Positions 1-5,720 of a stretch of 5,720 bases of DNA are shown here, piece after piece. Every line of letters begins with the position of its first letter. Position 1 is the stretch's first letter. Origin of the DNA: an uncultured Rhodanobacteraceae bacterium (lineage in GTDB: Bacteria; Pseudomonadota; Gammaproteobacteria; Xanthomonadales; Rhodanobacteraceae); contig CAJXGK010000140.1 of assembly GCA_913053815.1 (NCBI GenBank), positions 1 to 5,720 on the forward strand, written 5' to 3'. Below the pieces are notes generated by a model. The model saw nothing but the letters and a program-made list of their open reading frames with translations, searched no databases and was not told the DNA's origin. A program made the translations under genes and the position numbers.

Positions 1-1244
1 ACGAAAAACTCATCGTGCCCCACCTTGATGATGGCATCCTGATTGTTGATGGTGGCCATCCGTGGACTGGACAATACATGCACCGCTCCCTGACCCTTGA
101 GCAATTCAATGAACGCATTGAAATCACCGAGGTTCAACGCCGCGGCAAAAGTTCCGCCGAAGGCTGAGGTTGGAAATCCAGCCAGCGGATTGGTCGGATT
201 CGGTTGCACGGTTATCGGCAGGCCCTGTAGACTGGAAGCGCCGGTATTGAACAGATTTTGCCCTGCCACTTGACCGATGAGGATGCTTTTACCACCGCCA
301 CCCGCCTTCATCAATGCCGACCAGTTGATACCACTCTGAAAACCGTGATTGAGGGTAACCTCGATAATCTTGGCCTCGATGATGACTTCACGATTGACAT
401 TGTTTTGCACGGCATGCACAAACCGACTGACTTCCTGCAACTGGCGGGGCATAGCGCGCACCACGATGACCCCGGAAATGGGGTCAAGCACTACTTTGTG
501 CCCAGCCTTGCTACCCACGATTGCTTTTAAAGCCGTGCCCATCGATTTCCAGAAATCACTCTTGGACTTGGTGGTAACACTACTTCCAGCTACCAATGGG
601 CGCCCCCCGTATTGGCCCGATTGACCGGATCGGCCGGAGCGTCCTCCCCCTCCTCCGTAACCGTAACCACCCCCGCCGCCATAAAGCCCGCCCGCTCCAC
701 CTCTTCCGTATAACCCCGCGGTATCAGCATTGGTGGTTTGCCCCGAAGTCACCCGGGTTTTCTAGGTAGCCTTGCGCACAATGTCGAGATAATTGATATG
801 AAAAATGCGCGACTGAACCGCGTTGGAAAGCACGACCCAGGTATTGCCGATTTTATTGTAGGTGTAGCCGTAAACCCGCTCGACGGTCTGCATGACCTCA
901 GACAACGTGACATTTTTCAAATGCAGCGTAATCCGACCACTCACTCCACGGGACACCACCACATTATAAGGAGCCCCTTTGGCCAGAGCGAGAAAGAACT
1001 GGCGGGCGGGGAGATTGTTGACCGACACATCGAACCGTGCCTTACCGCTGGTGCTGATCTGCCCCGGCACCACCGGACCATTCTTGGGCAGCAAAGACCC
1101 CAGCACAGCGCTAGGCGGCTTGGGTGTTGTCGCCCTTGCTACGGGTGGTGACGAAGATACCGGCAAAGTTATGACAGGATAACCGGCGCAACCTGCGAGT
1201 AGCAACAACCCGGCATACCGGGGTATTGGCCAAGCGTAACTCAC
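1..1244 (-). pseudogene. mshL: MshL, MSHA/type IV pilus secretin, cut by an in-frame amber codon and truncated by the window edge
   Basis: Outer-membrane secretin of the MSHA pilus (PilQ/GspD superfamily), the pore through which the pilus emerges. I place the start at the GTG at 1244-1242, 2 bases after the mshK stop, with GGAGG 10 bases upstream; an ATG at 1295 would overlap mshK by 49 bases. Residues 1-19 form a short lipoprotein signal with lipobox L-A-G-C (Cys19). Residues about 70-135 are an STN (secretin N-terminal) domain containing RFDVSVNNLPARQFF. A TAG occupies codon 161 (762-764). The same frame then stays open to base 3: a Gly/Tyr-rich linker (177-214), a second N-domain (about 230-285), the secretin entry motif VIIEAKIIEV (287-296) and the secretin-core motif LSSPRMATINNQ (391-402). 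The remaining C-terminal part lies outside the window. Without suppression only a 160-residue lipoprotein fragment is made, without the pore. Family assignment is near certain; whether the stop is real is not. Confidence 0.88.
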
Positions 1245-1246
1245 GG

Positions 1247-1600
1247 CTAGCCATCCTCCGGTTTGGTAATATCTCGCCGCACCAATTGAAGCCAAAGTTT
1301 TCTCCCCTGCCGTAAAATAAGCACTCCCCGTGGATCGATCTTTAGCACCTGAGCCCCTCCAATATAATCCCCCACCGTGATCAATCGACTATTTATAATC
1401 GCCTGATGTCGATAGGGACTGATCAAAACGGCGCTTAAGTGTAACGCCGCAACACTCACCGGCATGCTGGAAGAAGCGACTTCTACAGAGGGAAAGGGAC
1501 GAAACGGATCCGCAACAGAGCGGGCAGAGGTGGCAGATATTGCACCCCCTGCCGCCAGCAAGACAACCCAAGCACCCGCCATCGGTCCATATCTTCTCAT
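1247..1600 (-). CDS. mshK: MshK, MSHA biogenesis protein (PilP-like periplasmic protein)
   Basis: Intact 117-residue protein. It has an N-terminal signal or anchor (about 1-26: two Arg, then a hydrophobic stretch ending in SATSA) followed by the DPFRPF motif that opens the mature part of MshK proteins (DPTRPP-like). The C-terminal half (about 52-110) is a small beta domain with the family pattern LSAVLISPYRHQAIIN, then GDYIGGAQVLKI. By analogy with PilP it should link the inner-membrane PilN/PilO-like proteins to the secretin MshL; this role is inferred from the family. Its start overlaps the mshJ stop by ATGA (1597-1600), so translation is probably coupled. Its stop lies 2 bases before the mshL GTG, and the GGAGG used by mshL is inside its last codons. 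Confidence 0.85.
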   Translation of the reverse strand: MRRYGPMAGAWVVLLAAGGAISATSARSVADPFRPFPSVEVASSSMPVSVAALHLSAVLISPYRHQAIINSRLITVGDYIGGAQVLKIDPRGVLILRQGRKLWLQLVRRDITKPEDG

Positions 1601-2262
1601 AGGCTCTTGTCACGCAATCCGAGCCAAGCTTGTGAAACCCCCAAGCTATGTACTCGAAGTGTAACAGAGAGCCTGGGATAATCATGAGTGTGGAGTTCGA
1701 GGCCGTCCCAGTACAAATTCCAGTGCTGTTTCTGGACACTCTGCAGATAGGCCAGGGTCGAACCGAAGGATCCAATAAATTGGATTTTTAGCCCATGGGC
1801 ATAAATGGGGACGATTTTTTTACCCTTACTTGGTTTGATAAGAAGTGTCGGGGGCAAACTCACAATACGCACCAGACTGAGTTGTTTATTGGTAGCTAAC
1901 AGGGTACGCAACACTCCGGCCATCCGGTCCGGGGCAATAAGTCCGACGGTAAGACCCTGTACGGTGTGGTCGGTGACTTGGATTTGTGCCCTCATCCGGG
2001 CCAGTTCGCTACGAGCCAGCTCATTGGGGGGTTCGCGAAAATGCATGGCCAGACTTTGTACCTTAGCGCTGGTTACCGTAAACCGTTGCCGTACATCGTG
2101 CATACGTTGGGTGTCGCGCCGAGCCGCAGCGATCAGGGGCTGGTAAAGCGAGACATACCATAGGCCGATGATCATGGCTAAAAGTGTCAATATCAACAAT
2201 AGCCGTTCGCGCAGGCTGAAGGCATCAATCTTTCCCCCCAGTTTCTGTAGATAGGACTTCAT
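1597..2262 (-). CDS. mshJ: MshJ, MSHA biogenesis protein (PilO-like inner-membrane protein)
   Basis: Intact 221-residue bitopic membrane protein. A short basic cytoplasmic end with the FSLRERLLL motif (about 15-23) leads into one transmembrane helix (about 21-42). A helical, probably coiled-coil stretch with many Arg/Gln follows (about 46-105). The C-terminal ferredoxin-like part carries HGLKIQFIGSFGSTLAYLQ and HWNLYWDGLEL, the signature of MshJ proteins. It corresponds to PilO of type IV pili and is expected to pair with the PilN-like product encoded just upstream. ATGA overlaps join it to both neighbours (2259-2262 upstream, 1597-1600 downstream). An AGGTGG-like ribosome binding site lies in the end of the preceding gene. 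No defect seen. Confidence 0.88.
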   Translation of the reverse strand: MKSYLQKLGGKIDAFSLRERLLLILTLLAMIIGLWYVSLYQPLIAAARRDTQRMHDVRQRFTVTSAKVQSLAMHFREPPNELARSELARMRAQIQVTDHTVQGLTVGLIAPDRMAGVLRTLLATNKQLSLVRIVSLPPTLLIKPSKGKKIVPIYAHGLKIQFIGSFGSTLAYLQSVQKQHWNLYWDGLELHTHDYPRLSVTLRVHSLGVSQAWLGLRDKSL

Positions 2263-2879
2263 GGTTTATCCACCTTAGCGCCGCTCGGCACCCCCAAGGT
2301 GGCAAGGAGAAAATGCAGTTGCCCGGTATCCTTGTCGCGAACGATTTCAAGCTTGACAAAACGGTATCCGGAAACCACCGATTGGCGCCGCAACTGATTA
2401 AGGTATTGCGGCAGCTTCTCACCTTGGGTGATCCGGCCGGCCAGCACAATCTGAGTCCCCCCATCGCTCAAATCCACTCTGGTGAGCCAGATGCCGGCAT
2501 GCACCGAGTGTGATAAGGCGTTAAGTACCGCGGCGAAGCCTTGCCTATTGCCATGACTCTGCGAGGCAAGTACCCGCAGCACAGTGCGGCGCCCCTCAAG
2601 TTCCCGTTTGGCCCGGGATATTGCGGCGGTGAGAACCGGGCTCACCTTGCGTGAAGAAAGCTTAAGCATCAACTTGGACAAACGCTTCTGAGCCACCGCC
2701 TGGCGTTGTTGGTAAACATTGAGTTGACGCTGCAACGCGTGGGTCGCCACCGATTGCCAAGCGTACACACCCAACAAGGCCACCACGATCACCGCCAGAA
2801 CCTCCATCATGGCTACGGCTGAGAACACCTTGCGCTCACGCCGAAAAACAGGCTGGTACAGATTGATCTGTTGCATCAT
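2259..2879 (-). CDS. PilN-like MSHA biogenesis protein (MshI2/MshN-terminal pilus assembly type)
   Basis: Intact 206-residue inner-membrane protein. It opens with MMQQINLYQPVFRRE: the QINLYQP motif is the counterpart of the INLLPWR motif by which PilN binds PilM, here presumably binding MshI. One transmembrane helix follows (about 19-41), then a Gln/Arg-rich coiled coil (about 47-100) and a C-terminal alpha/beta domain (about 110-200) with GIWLTRVDLSDGG and YLNQLRRQ, typical of the fimbrial assembly PilN family. The ATG at 2879 overlaps the mshI stop (ATGA), preceded by GGAAGAG; a second ATG directly after it could also serve. Such genes are often annotated MshI2 or simply PilN; I leave the symbol empty because naming is inconsistent. 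Confidence 0.85.
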   Translation of the reverse strand: MMQQINLYQPVFRRERKVFSAVAMMEVLAVIVVALLGVYAWQSVATHALQRQLNVYQQRQAVAQKRLSKLMLKLSSRKVSPVLTAAISRAKRELEGRRTVLRVLASQSHGNRQGFAAVLNALSHSVHAGIWLTRVDLSDGGTQIVLAGRITQGEKLPQYLNQLRRQSVVSGYRFVKLEIVRDKDTGQLHFLLATLGVPSGAKVDKP

Positions 2880-3828
2880 AATTTGCGCTCTTCCACCCGT
2901 AGCGCTGCGCCAAGCGCGATCCAGTCGGGGGCCGCCATCCCGTTGCTGAGGGCGGGGGTATCGACAAAATTAGAGAGTTCGAAGAAACTGGTGGATAAGC
3001 CGATATCTGCGGATATGCCCTCGACAAAGGCCGGCCCGGCCCCCTGAAACGGCACCACGGCAATTCTCGACGGCCGATCGAAATCCAGGTGACTATCACA
3101 ATAATCAAGCGAGCGCTGAATCTCGAGAACCAGCCGGGAATTCGCCTCAGGATCACCCAGCTCCGAAAAACCCAAGTCGAGCTGGCGGGTAAAATAGAGC
3201 GTTCCCCCGCGAGAAAACACGATCACGCCACGATCCCGTTCTAGGTAGAGCGTAACCCATCCTTCGCGTTCGCCTGCACCCGTAAATGCCAGATTACGCA
3301 GAGCCATTTCTACGATATCGATGGCACCGATTTCGAGCCCGGCAAAAAACAATCTGTCGACGAGTTTCTGCACCGCCTCGACGCGAGCGGCAACGACATA
3401 TAATGGGCGCGTCGAAGCAACAAGTCCCCGAGCCGGCACATCAAATACATCAGATCGAGGATATCATTATCGGCGTGGCCGAAGGCGTCGATAGCGAATT
3501 CGTCGACATCGTCGATATGAAAATTAATAAGGTCACGGATCTTCCATTTGACCGCGGAACGTAATTCTTCTGCAGGCACATCAGGAGCATCAACCATCAA
3601 CAATTGATACTCGCTCATGGCCAGTACCCCGTTGGCACGTCGACCGCGAAGATGCGCATGAGCAACGGCCTCTTTAAACGTCTGGCTCTGTTGCCCGAGA
3701 TGTAAAACATCCGTCAACACTGCCAGCCCCCCAGAACTCGGTGCCGCATGAATGGCAACCGCCTCATCCTGGGCAGCATACAGCCCAACGGTCTCTGCGC
3801 CTTTACCGTGCTTTGATATGAGCCACAT
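2876..3828 (-). pseudogene. mshI: MshI, PilM-like cytoplasmic pilus assembly protein, split by a frameshift
   Basis: First gene of the operon. The N-terminal part (from ATG 3828) reads MWLISKHGKGAETVGLYAAQ and includes YQLLMVDAPDVPAEELRSAV and WKIRDLINFHID, hallmark MshI sequence. Family similarity in that frame fades after about residue 125, and the frame ends at 3310. The rest is in another frame: DVFDVPARGL, RPLYVVAARVEAVQKLVD, LEIQRSLDYCDSHLD, to the TGA at 2876. One added base between 3452 and 3451 turns the junction into DILDLDVFDVPARG and gives a 317-residue protein of normal family length. The second half has a GTG (3439) but no evident ribosome binding site. The product is the actin-fold PilM-like protein under the inner membrane. 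An upstream in-frame ATG (3882) would add 18 residues unlike the family; no clear ribosome binding site favours either start. The lesion may be real or a sequencing error. Confidence 0.85.
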
Positions 3829-3914
3829 GTGCCAAGAAGAATGTTGGTCGAATCGTTGATGATACCCGGATCTGTAGCGCATCGAACATAATGGTGTTCG
3901 GACAAGCTTGATAC

Positions 3915-3943
3915 TTGCGGTAGAGCCTTCACATCTTTATCAT
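3915..3943 (+). promoter_or_regulatory. Candidate sigma-70 promoter for rpmJ
   Basis: TTGCGG (3915-3920) and TATCAT (3938-3943) are separated by exactly 17 bases and sit about 50 bases before the rpmJ start. Each box matches the consensus at four or five positions. It lies in the 110-164 base divergent region between mshI and rpmJ. For mshI, only weak minus-strand boxes are visible, for example TATCAT about 25 bases before its ATG with a poor upstream partner. Predicted by eye only. Confidence 0.5.
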
Positions 3944-3961
3944 AATCAGTCTGTATTACTC

Positions 3962-3975
3962 GACCGAATACGGTC
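3962..3975 (+). repeat. Small perfect inverted repeat in the rpmJ leader
   Basis: GACCG-AATA-CGGTC is a perfect 5-bp stem with a 4-base loop, placed between the predicted promoter and the ribosome binding site of rpmJ (6 bases before GGAGG). It could be an mRNA hairpin or a short operator. No regulator can be named from it, and a repeat this short can occur by chance. Confidence 0.35.
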
Positions 3976-3992
3976 AGCCCGGAGGTTTTGCC

Positions 3993-4118
3993 ATGAAGGT
4001 GCTTTCTTCTCTCAAATCTGCCAAGTCTCGGCACCGCGACTGCAAGATCGTTCGGCGCCGCGGCAAGGTGTTCGTCATCTGCAAGAGCAACCCGCGTTTC
4101 AAGGCTCGCCAGCGCTGA
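3993..4118 (+). CDS. rpmJ: 50S ribosomal protein L36 (type B, few zinc ligands)
   Basis: Short 41-residue basic protein: begins [20 protein letters not shown], continues with [21 protein letters not shown]. This matches bacterial L36 of the C-minus (YkgO/RpmJ2) type. The usual zinc-ribbon Cys pair near residues 11-14 is absent; only Cys17 and Cys30 remain, so zinc binding of the classic kind is not expected. It sits in the large ribosomal subunit near the peptidyl-transferase region. GGAGG lies 7 bases before the ATG, and its own promoter and terminator make it a single-gene unit outside the usual ribosomal protein operon. Whether another, zinc-binding L36 exists in this genome cannot be seen. 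The sequence resembles Xanthomonadales copies. Confidence 0.95.
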   Translation: MKVLSSLKSAKSRHRDCKIVRRRGKVFVICKSNPRFKARQR

Positions 4119-4143
4119 GCTGCGCTGTTCATTACCGATCTGC

Positions 4144-4165
4144 AGGCCGCACTGTGCGGCCTTTT
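4144..4165 (+). terminator. Rho-independent terminator after rpmJ
   Basis: AGGCCGC (4144-4150), loop ACTGT, GCGGCCT (4156-4162), then a short T run to 4165. A perfect 7-bp GC-rich stem starting 25 bases after the rpmJ stop is a standard intrinsic terminator. The T run is short, so some read-through into the next gene is possible. Confidence 0.85.
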
Positions 4166-4242
4166 GCATTTCAGACCATGCACTTGGCGTCGTTTTCTGA
4201 TAAAACACGGTCATGCGCCATGGGTGCACGGGGAGCGGAGTC

Positions 4243-4578
4243 ATGATGTGTGCTTCGAAATTTCTAAGTCCGGCCATCCTGTTATGGGGGATGATGGGGT
4301 TGGGTATGGGCGTCATCCCATCGGCTCAAGCCGATACGCTACAACAACAGGTTTATCTGGAAGCACATAGGGTTATGCCCAGGCGAGGTATGACCATGGT
4401 TCAGGTTGCCCAACACTTTGGTCAACCTGAAGCCAGGTTGCCGGCGGCCGGAGGACAGAAACGGGTGTGGCCGGTCATTCATCGCTGGGTGTACCCACAC
4501 TATGTCGTGTACTTTGAGCGCAATCGGGTATTGCACTCAGTACTCAAGGCCCCCCCAGGCGAAAAACCGGTACGCTGA
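4243..4578 (+). CDS. Small exported SmpA/OmlA (BamE)-like protein of unknown function
   Basis: A 111-residue protein if started at the ATG at 4243, which has GGGAG 7 bases upstream; an in-frame ATG at 4213 adds ten residues before the signal peptide and is unlikely. Residues 1-31 are a Sec signal peptide: hydrophobic LSPAILLWGMMGLGMGV, then SAQA as the likely cleavage site before DTLQQQ. The mature part shows a pattern common in BamE/SmpA-like domains: RRGMTMVQVAQHFGQP (a 'G-M-x-x-x-x-V' helix followed by FGxP), then IHRWVYPHYVVYFERNRVLHSV (strands with W-x-Y and VYFE, ending in HSV). There is no lipobox, so it is probably soluble in the periplasm rather than a lipoprotein. Function is unknown to me; similar small secreted proteins are widespread in gammaproteobacteria. 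It lies 4 bases before the deiminase gene and is probably cotranscribed with it. Confidence 0.8.
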   Translation: MMCASKFLSPAILLWGMMGLGMGVIPSAQADTLQQQVYLEAHRVMPRRGMTMVQVAQHFGQPEARLPAAGGQKRVWPVIHRWVYPHYVVYFERNRVLHSVLKAPPGEKPVR

Positions 4579-4582
4579 TTTC

Positions 4583-5623
4583 ATGGACGACCCTATCGAA
4601 CACTTTCCTGCCGAATGGGAAGCTCAGGATGGGGTGCTGATCGCCTGGCCACATCCCCATACCGACTGGGCCGCGGATCTGCCGGCGGTTGAGAGCGTCT
4701 ATGTGGCACTGGTCGCGGCGATCACCCGGTTTGAACGCTGTCTGCTCTGCGTGACTGACGCTACGCTCCAGCAGCATGCGACAACATTACTGGTCCGGGC
4801 CGGGGTCAATCCTACCAAGCTGACCTGGATCGAAATCGAGTATGACGATACCTGGCTGCGTGACACCGGGCCCATCACCCTAGTGGGTGGTAGGCCAGGC
4901 TTCCGGCTGCTGGATTTTCTTTTCACCGGCTGGGGTGGCAAATTTCCTGCTGAGCGTGACGATGCCCTGGTCCGTGGATTGCTTCAACGTGGGCTGTTCC
5001 AGAATGTGGTTTCAACCCGACTTGACTTTGCCCTGGAAGGTGGAGCTATCGATACAGATGGTGCGGGTACTGTGCTCAGTACCTGGCAATGCCTGCGGCA
5101 TCGTCATCCCGGGTGCCGCCGCGTGCACATCGAGCAAGTTTTGTGTAAGGCCTTGTCGGTGCAGAGGATCCTCTGGCTCGAACATGGCGCATTGCAGGGC
5201 GACGACACCGACGCACATATCGATACGCTGGCCCGCTTTGCGCCGAATAACGGGATCGTTTTCCAATCCTGTGATGACGCCGGCGATAGCCACTTCCTCG
5301 AACTAAAGGCCATGCACCAGGAACTCCAGGCCTTACGCAATACGGACGGCCTCGCTTATCGCCTGCATGCGTTGCCCTGGCCGCCGGCCATCATTGAACA
5401 GGGGCGCCGGCTCGCCGCATCGTATGCCAATTATCTGCTCGTCAATGGCGGAGTGCTGGTCCCGGCTTACGAGGTAAGTACCGATACGGTCGCAGCGGAA
5501 GTTATTGCCCGGGCCCATCCAGATCGCACCATGGTGTCGGTGCCGTGTCGGCCATTGATCCGCCAGAACGGCAGTCTGCATTGCGTAACCATGCAGTTAC
5601 CACGCGGCATACTGACTGTCTGA
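4583..5623 (+). CDS. aguA: Agmatine deiminase (PPAD family)
   Basis: A 346-residue cytoplasmic enzyme expected to convert agmatine to N-carbamoylputrescine and ammonia, the first step of the agmatine route to putrescine. The start MDDPIEHFPAEWEAQDGVLI is characteristic (ExQ/D-x-W-AWP region); the frame is open further upstream but that part only shadows the preceding gene. Active-site motifs, in order: YDDTWLRDTGP (87-97), LEGGAIDTDG (151-160), EHGALQGDDTDAHID (200-214, with His212), and NGSLHC with the probable nucleophile Cys334. Length fits the family (about 340-370). The start is 4 bases after the upstream stop and has only a weak ribosome binding site, so translational coupling is likely. 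The usual partner, N-carbamoylputrescine amidase (AguB), is not within the 97 bases that follow. Another guanidine substrate within the peptidylarginine-deiminase-like family cannot be excluded. Confidence 0.92.
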   Translation: MDDPIEHFPAEWEAQDGVLIAWPHPHTDWAADLPAVESVYVALVAAITRFERCLLCVTDATLQQHATTLLVRAGVNPTKLTWIEIEYDDTWLRDTGPITLVGGRPGFRLLDFLFTGWGGKFPAERDDALVRGLLQRGLFQNVVSTRLDFALEGGAIDTDGAGTVLSTWQCLRHRHPGCRRVHIEQVLCKALSVQRILWLEHGALQGDDTDAHIDTLARFAPNNGIVFQSCDDAGDSHFLELKAMHQELQALRNTDGLAYRLHALPWPPAIIEQGRRLAASYANYLLVNGGVLVPAYEVSTDTVAAEVIARAHPDRTMVSVPCRPLIRQNGSLHCVTMQLPRGILTV

Positions 5624-5680
5624 TCGGATTGCCAGTATTTTCCAATCGATCAATGAGTCTGAATAGGAGGTGAGAGGGGG

Positions 5681-5720
5681 TCTGTCATCATCCCGGGCAT
5701 CGACCCGGGATCCAGGGTGC
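5681..5720. repeat. Intergenic inverted-repeat element, cut by the window edge
   Basis: ATCCCGGG (5690-5697) and CCCGGGAT (5704-5711) form a perfect 8-bp inverted repeat around the 6-base loop CATCGA. The surrounding wording, GTCATC before and CCAGGGTGC after, resembles short dispersed intergenic repeats seen in many proteobacterial genomes. It stands 67 bases after the deiminase stop. There is no T run, so it is not an obvious terminator, although the hairpin may stabilise the transcript end. Only one copy is in the window, so repetition in the genome is inferred. Confidence 0.6.

Noticed and set aside
738..1151. Plus-strand open frames across 258-2513, such as 738-1151 and 1805-2146
   Set aside because: They lie antisense to recognisable pilus genes, and their translations show no family features.
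1245..1295. ATG at 1295 as the mshL start
   Set aside because: It would overlap mshK by 49 bases and place 17 polar residues before the lipoprotein signal; the GTG at 1244 has GGAGG at a good distance.
3440..3460. Programmed -1 frameshifting in mshI
   Set aside because: There is no X-XXY-YYZ slippery heptamer or clear downstream structure at the point where the frames join; a simple 1-base loss fits better.
3714..4316. Minus-strand 200-residue open frame across the rpmJ region
   Set aside because: It runs antisense through rpmJ, its terminator and the exported-protein gene, and overlaps mshI in another frame; no recognisable protein.
4406..4582. Upstream extension of the agmatine deiminase frame to an ATG at 4406 (405 residues)
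   Set aside because: The extra 59 residues lie in another frame of the exported protein gene and have no family resemblance; MDDPIEHFPAEW at 4583 is the typical N-terminus.
5664..5673. TAGGAGGTGA, a near-perfect Shine-Dalgarno sequence after aguA
   Set aside because: No ATG, GTG or TTG start at suitable spacing leads into an open frame before the window edge; it may be chance or part of the flanking repeat region.

Overview
The window looks like a piece of a gammaproteobacterial (or closely related proteobacterial) chromosome. The evidence is an MSHA-type pilus assembly operon, a 41-residue L36 ribosomal protein of the zinc-ligand-poor type that reads like the Xanthomonadales form, and a PPAD-family agmatine deiminase. 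Genus cannot be fixed from the sequence alone. Almost everything is coding. The only non-coding stretches are a divergent control region (about 3829-3992), a terminator and leader region (4119-4242) and the right edge (5624-5720); none exceeds 300 bases.

Left part (1-3828), all on the minus strand: five consecutive genes of the MSHA/type IV pilus alignment complex in transcription order mshI (PilM-like), a PilN-like gene, mshJ (PilO-like), mshK (PilP-like) and mshL (PilQ-like secretin, running off the left edge). The first four are joined by three identical 4-bp ATGA stop/start overlaps, and mshL starts 2 bases after mshK on a GTG with a good ribosome binding site. The set builds a chain from cytoplasm to outer membrane: MshI under the inner membrane, the PilN-like protein and MshJ in the inner membrane, MshK in the periplasm, MshL as the outer-membrane pore.

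The most notable point is that both ends of this operon are broken as written. mshI needs one extra base near 3451/3452 to join its two halves into a 317-residue protein. mshL has a single in-frame TAG at codon 161, after which the same frame stays open, with excellent secretin homology, for 253 codons to the window edge. The three genes between them are intact. This suggests recent inactivation of the pilus system, or two sequencing/assembly errors; the sequence alone cannot decide.

Right part (3900-5720), plus strand: a divergent promoter region, rpmJ with a strong ribosome binding site and a classic hairpin terminator, then a two-gene unit made of a small exported SmpA/OmlA(BamE)-like protein and an agmatine deiminase with all expected active-site motifs, separated by 4 bases. 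The window ends in an inverted-repeat element of the dispersed intergenic type. I found no CRISPR array, insertion sequence, tRNA, rRNA, phage gene or evident new defence or biosynthetic system.
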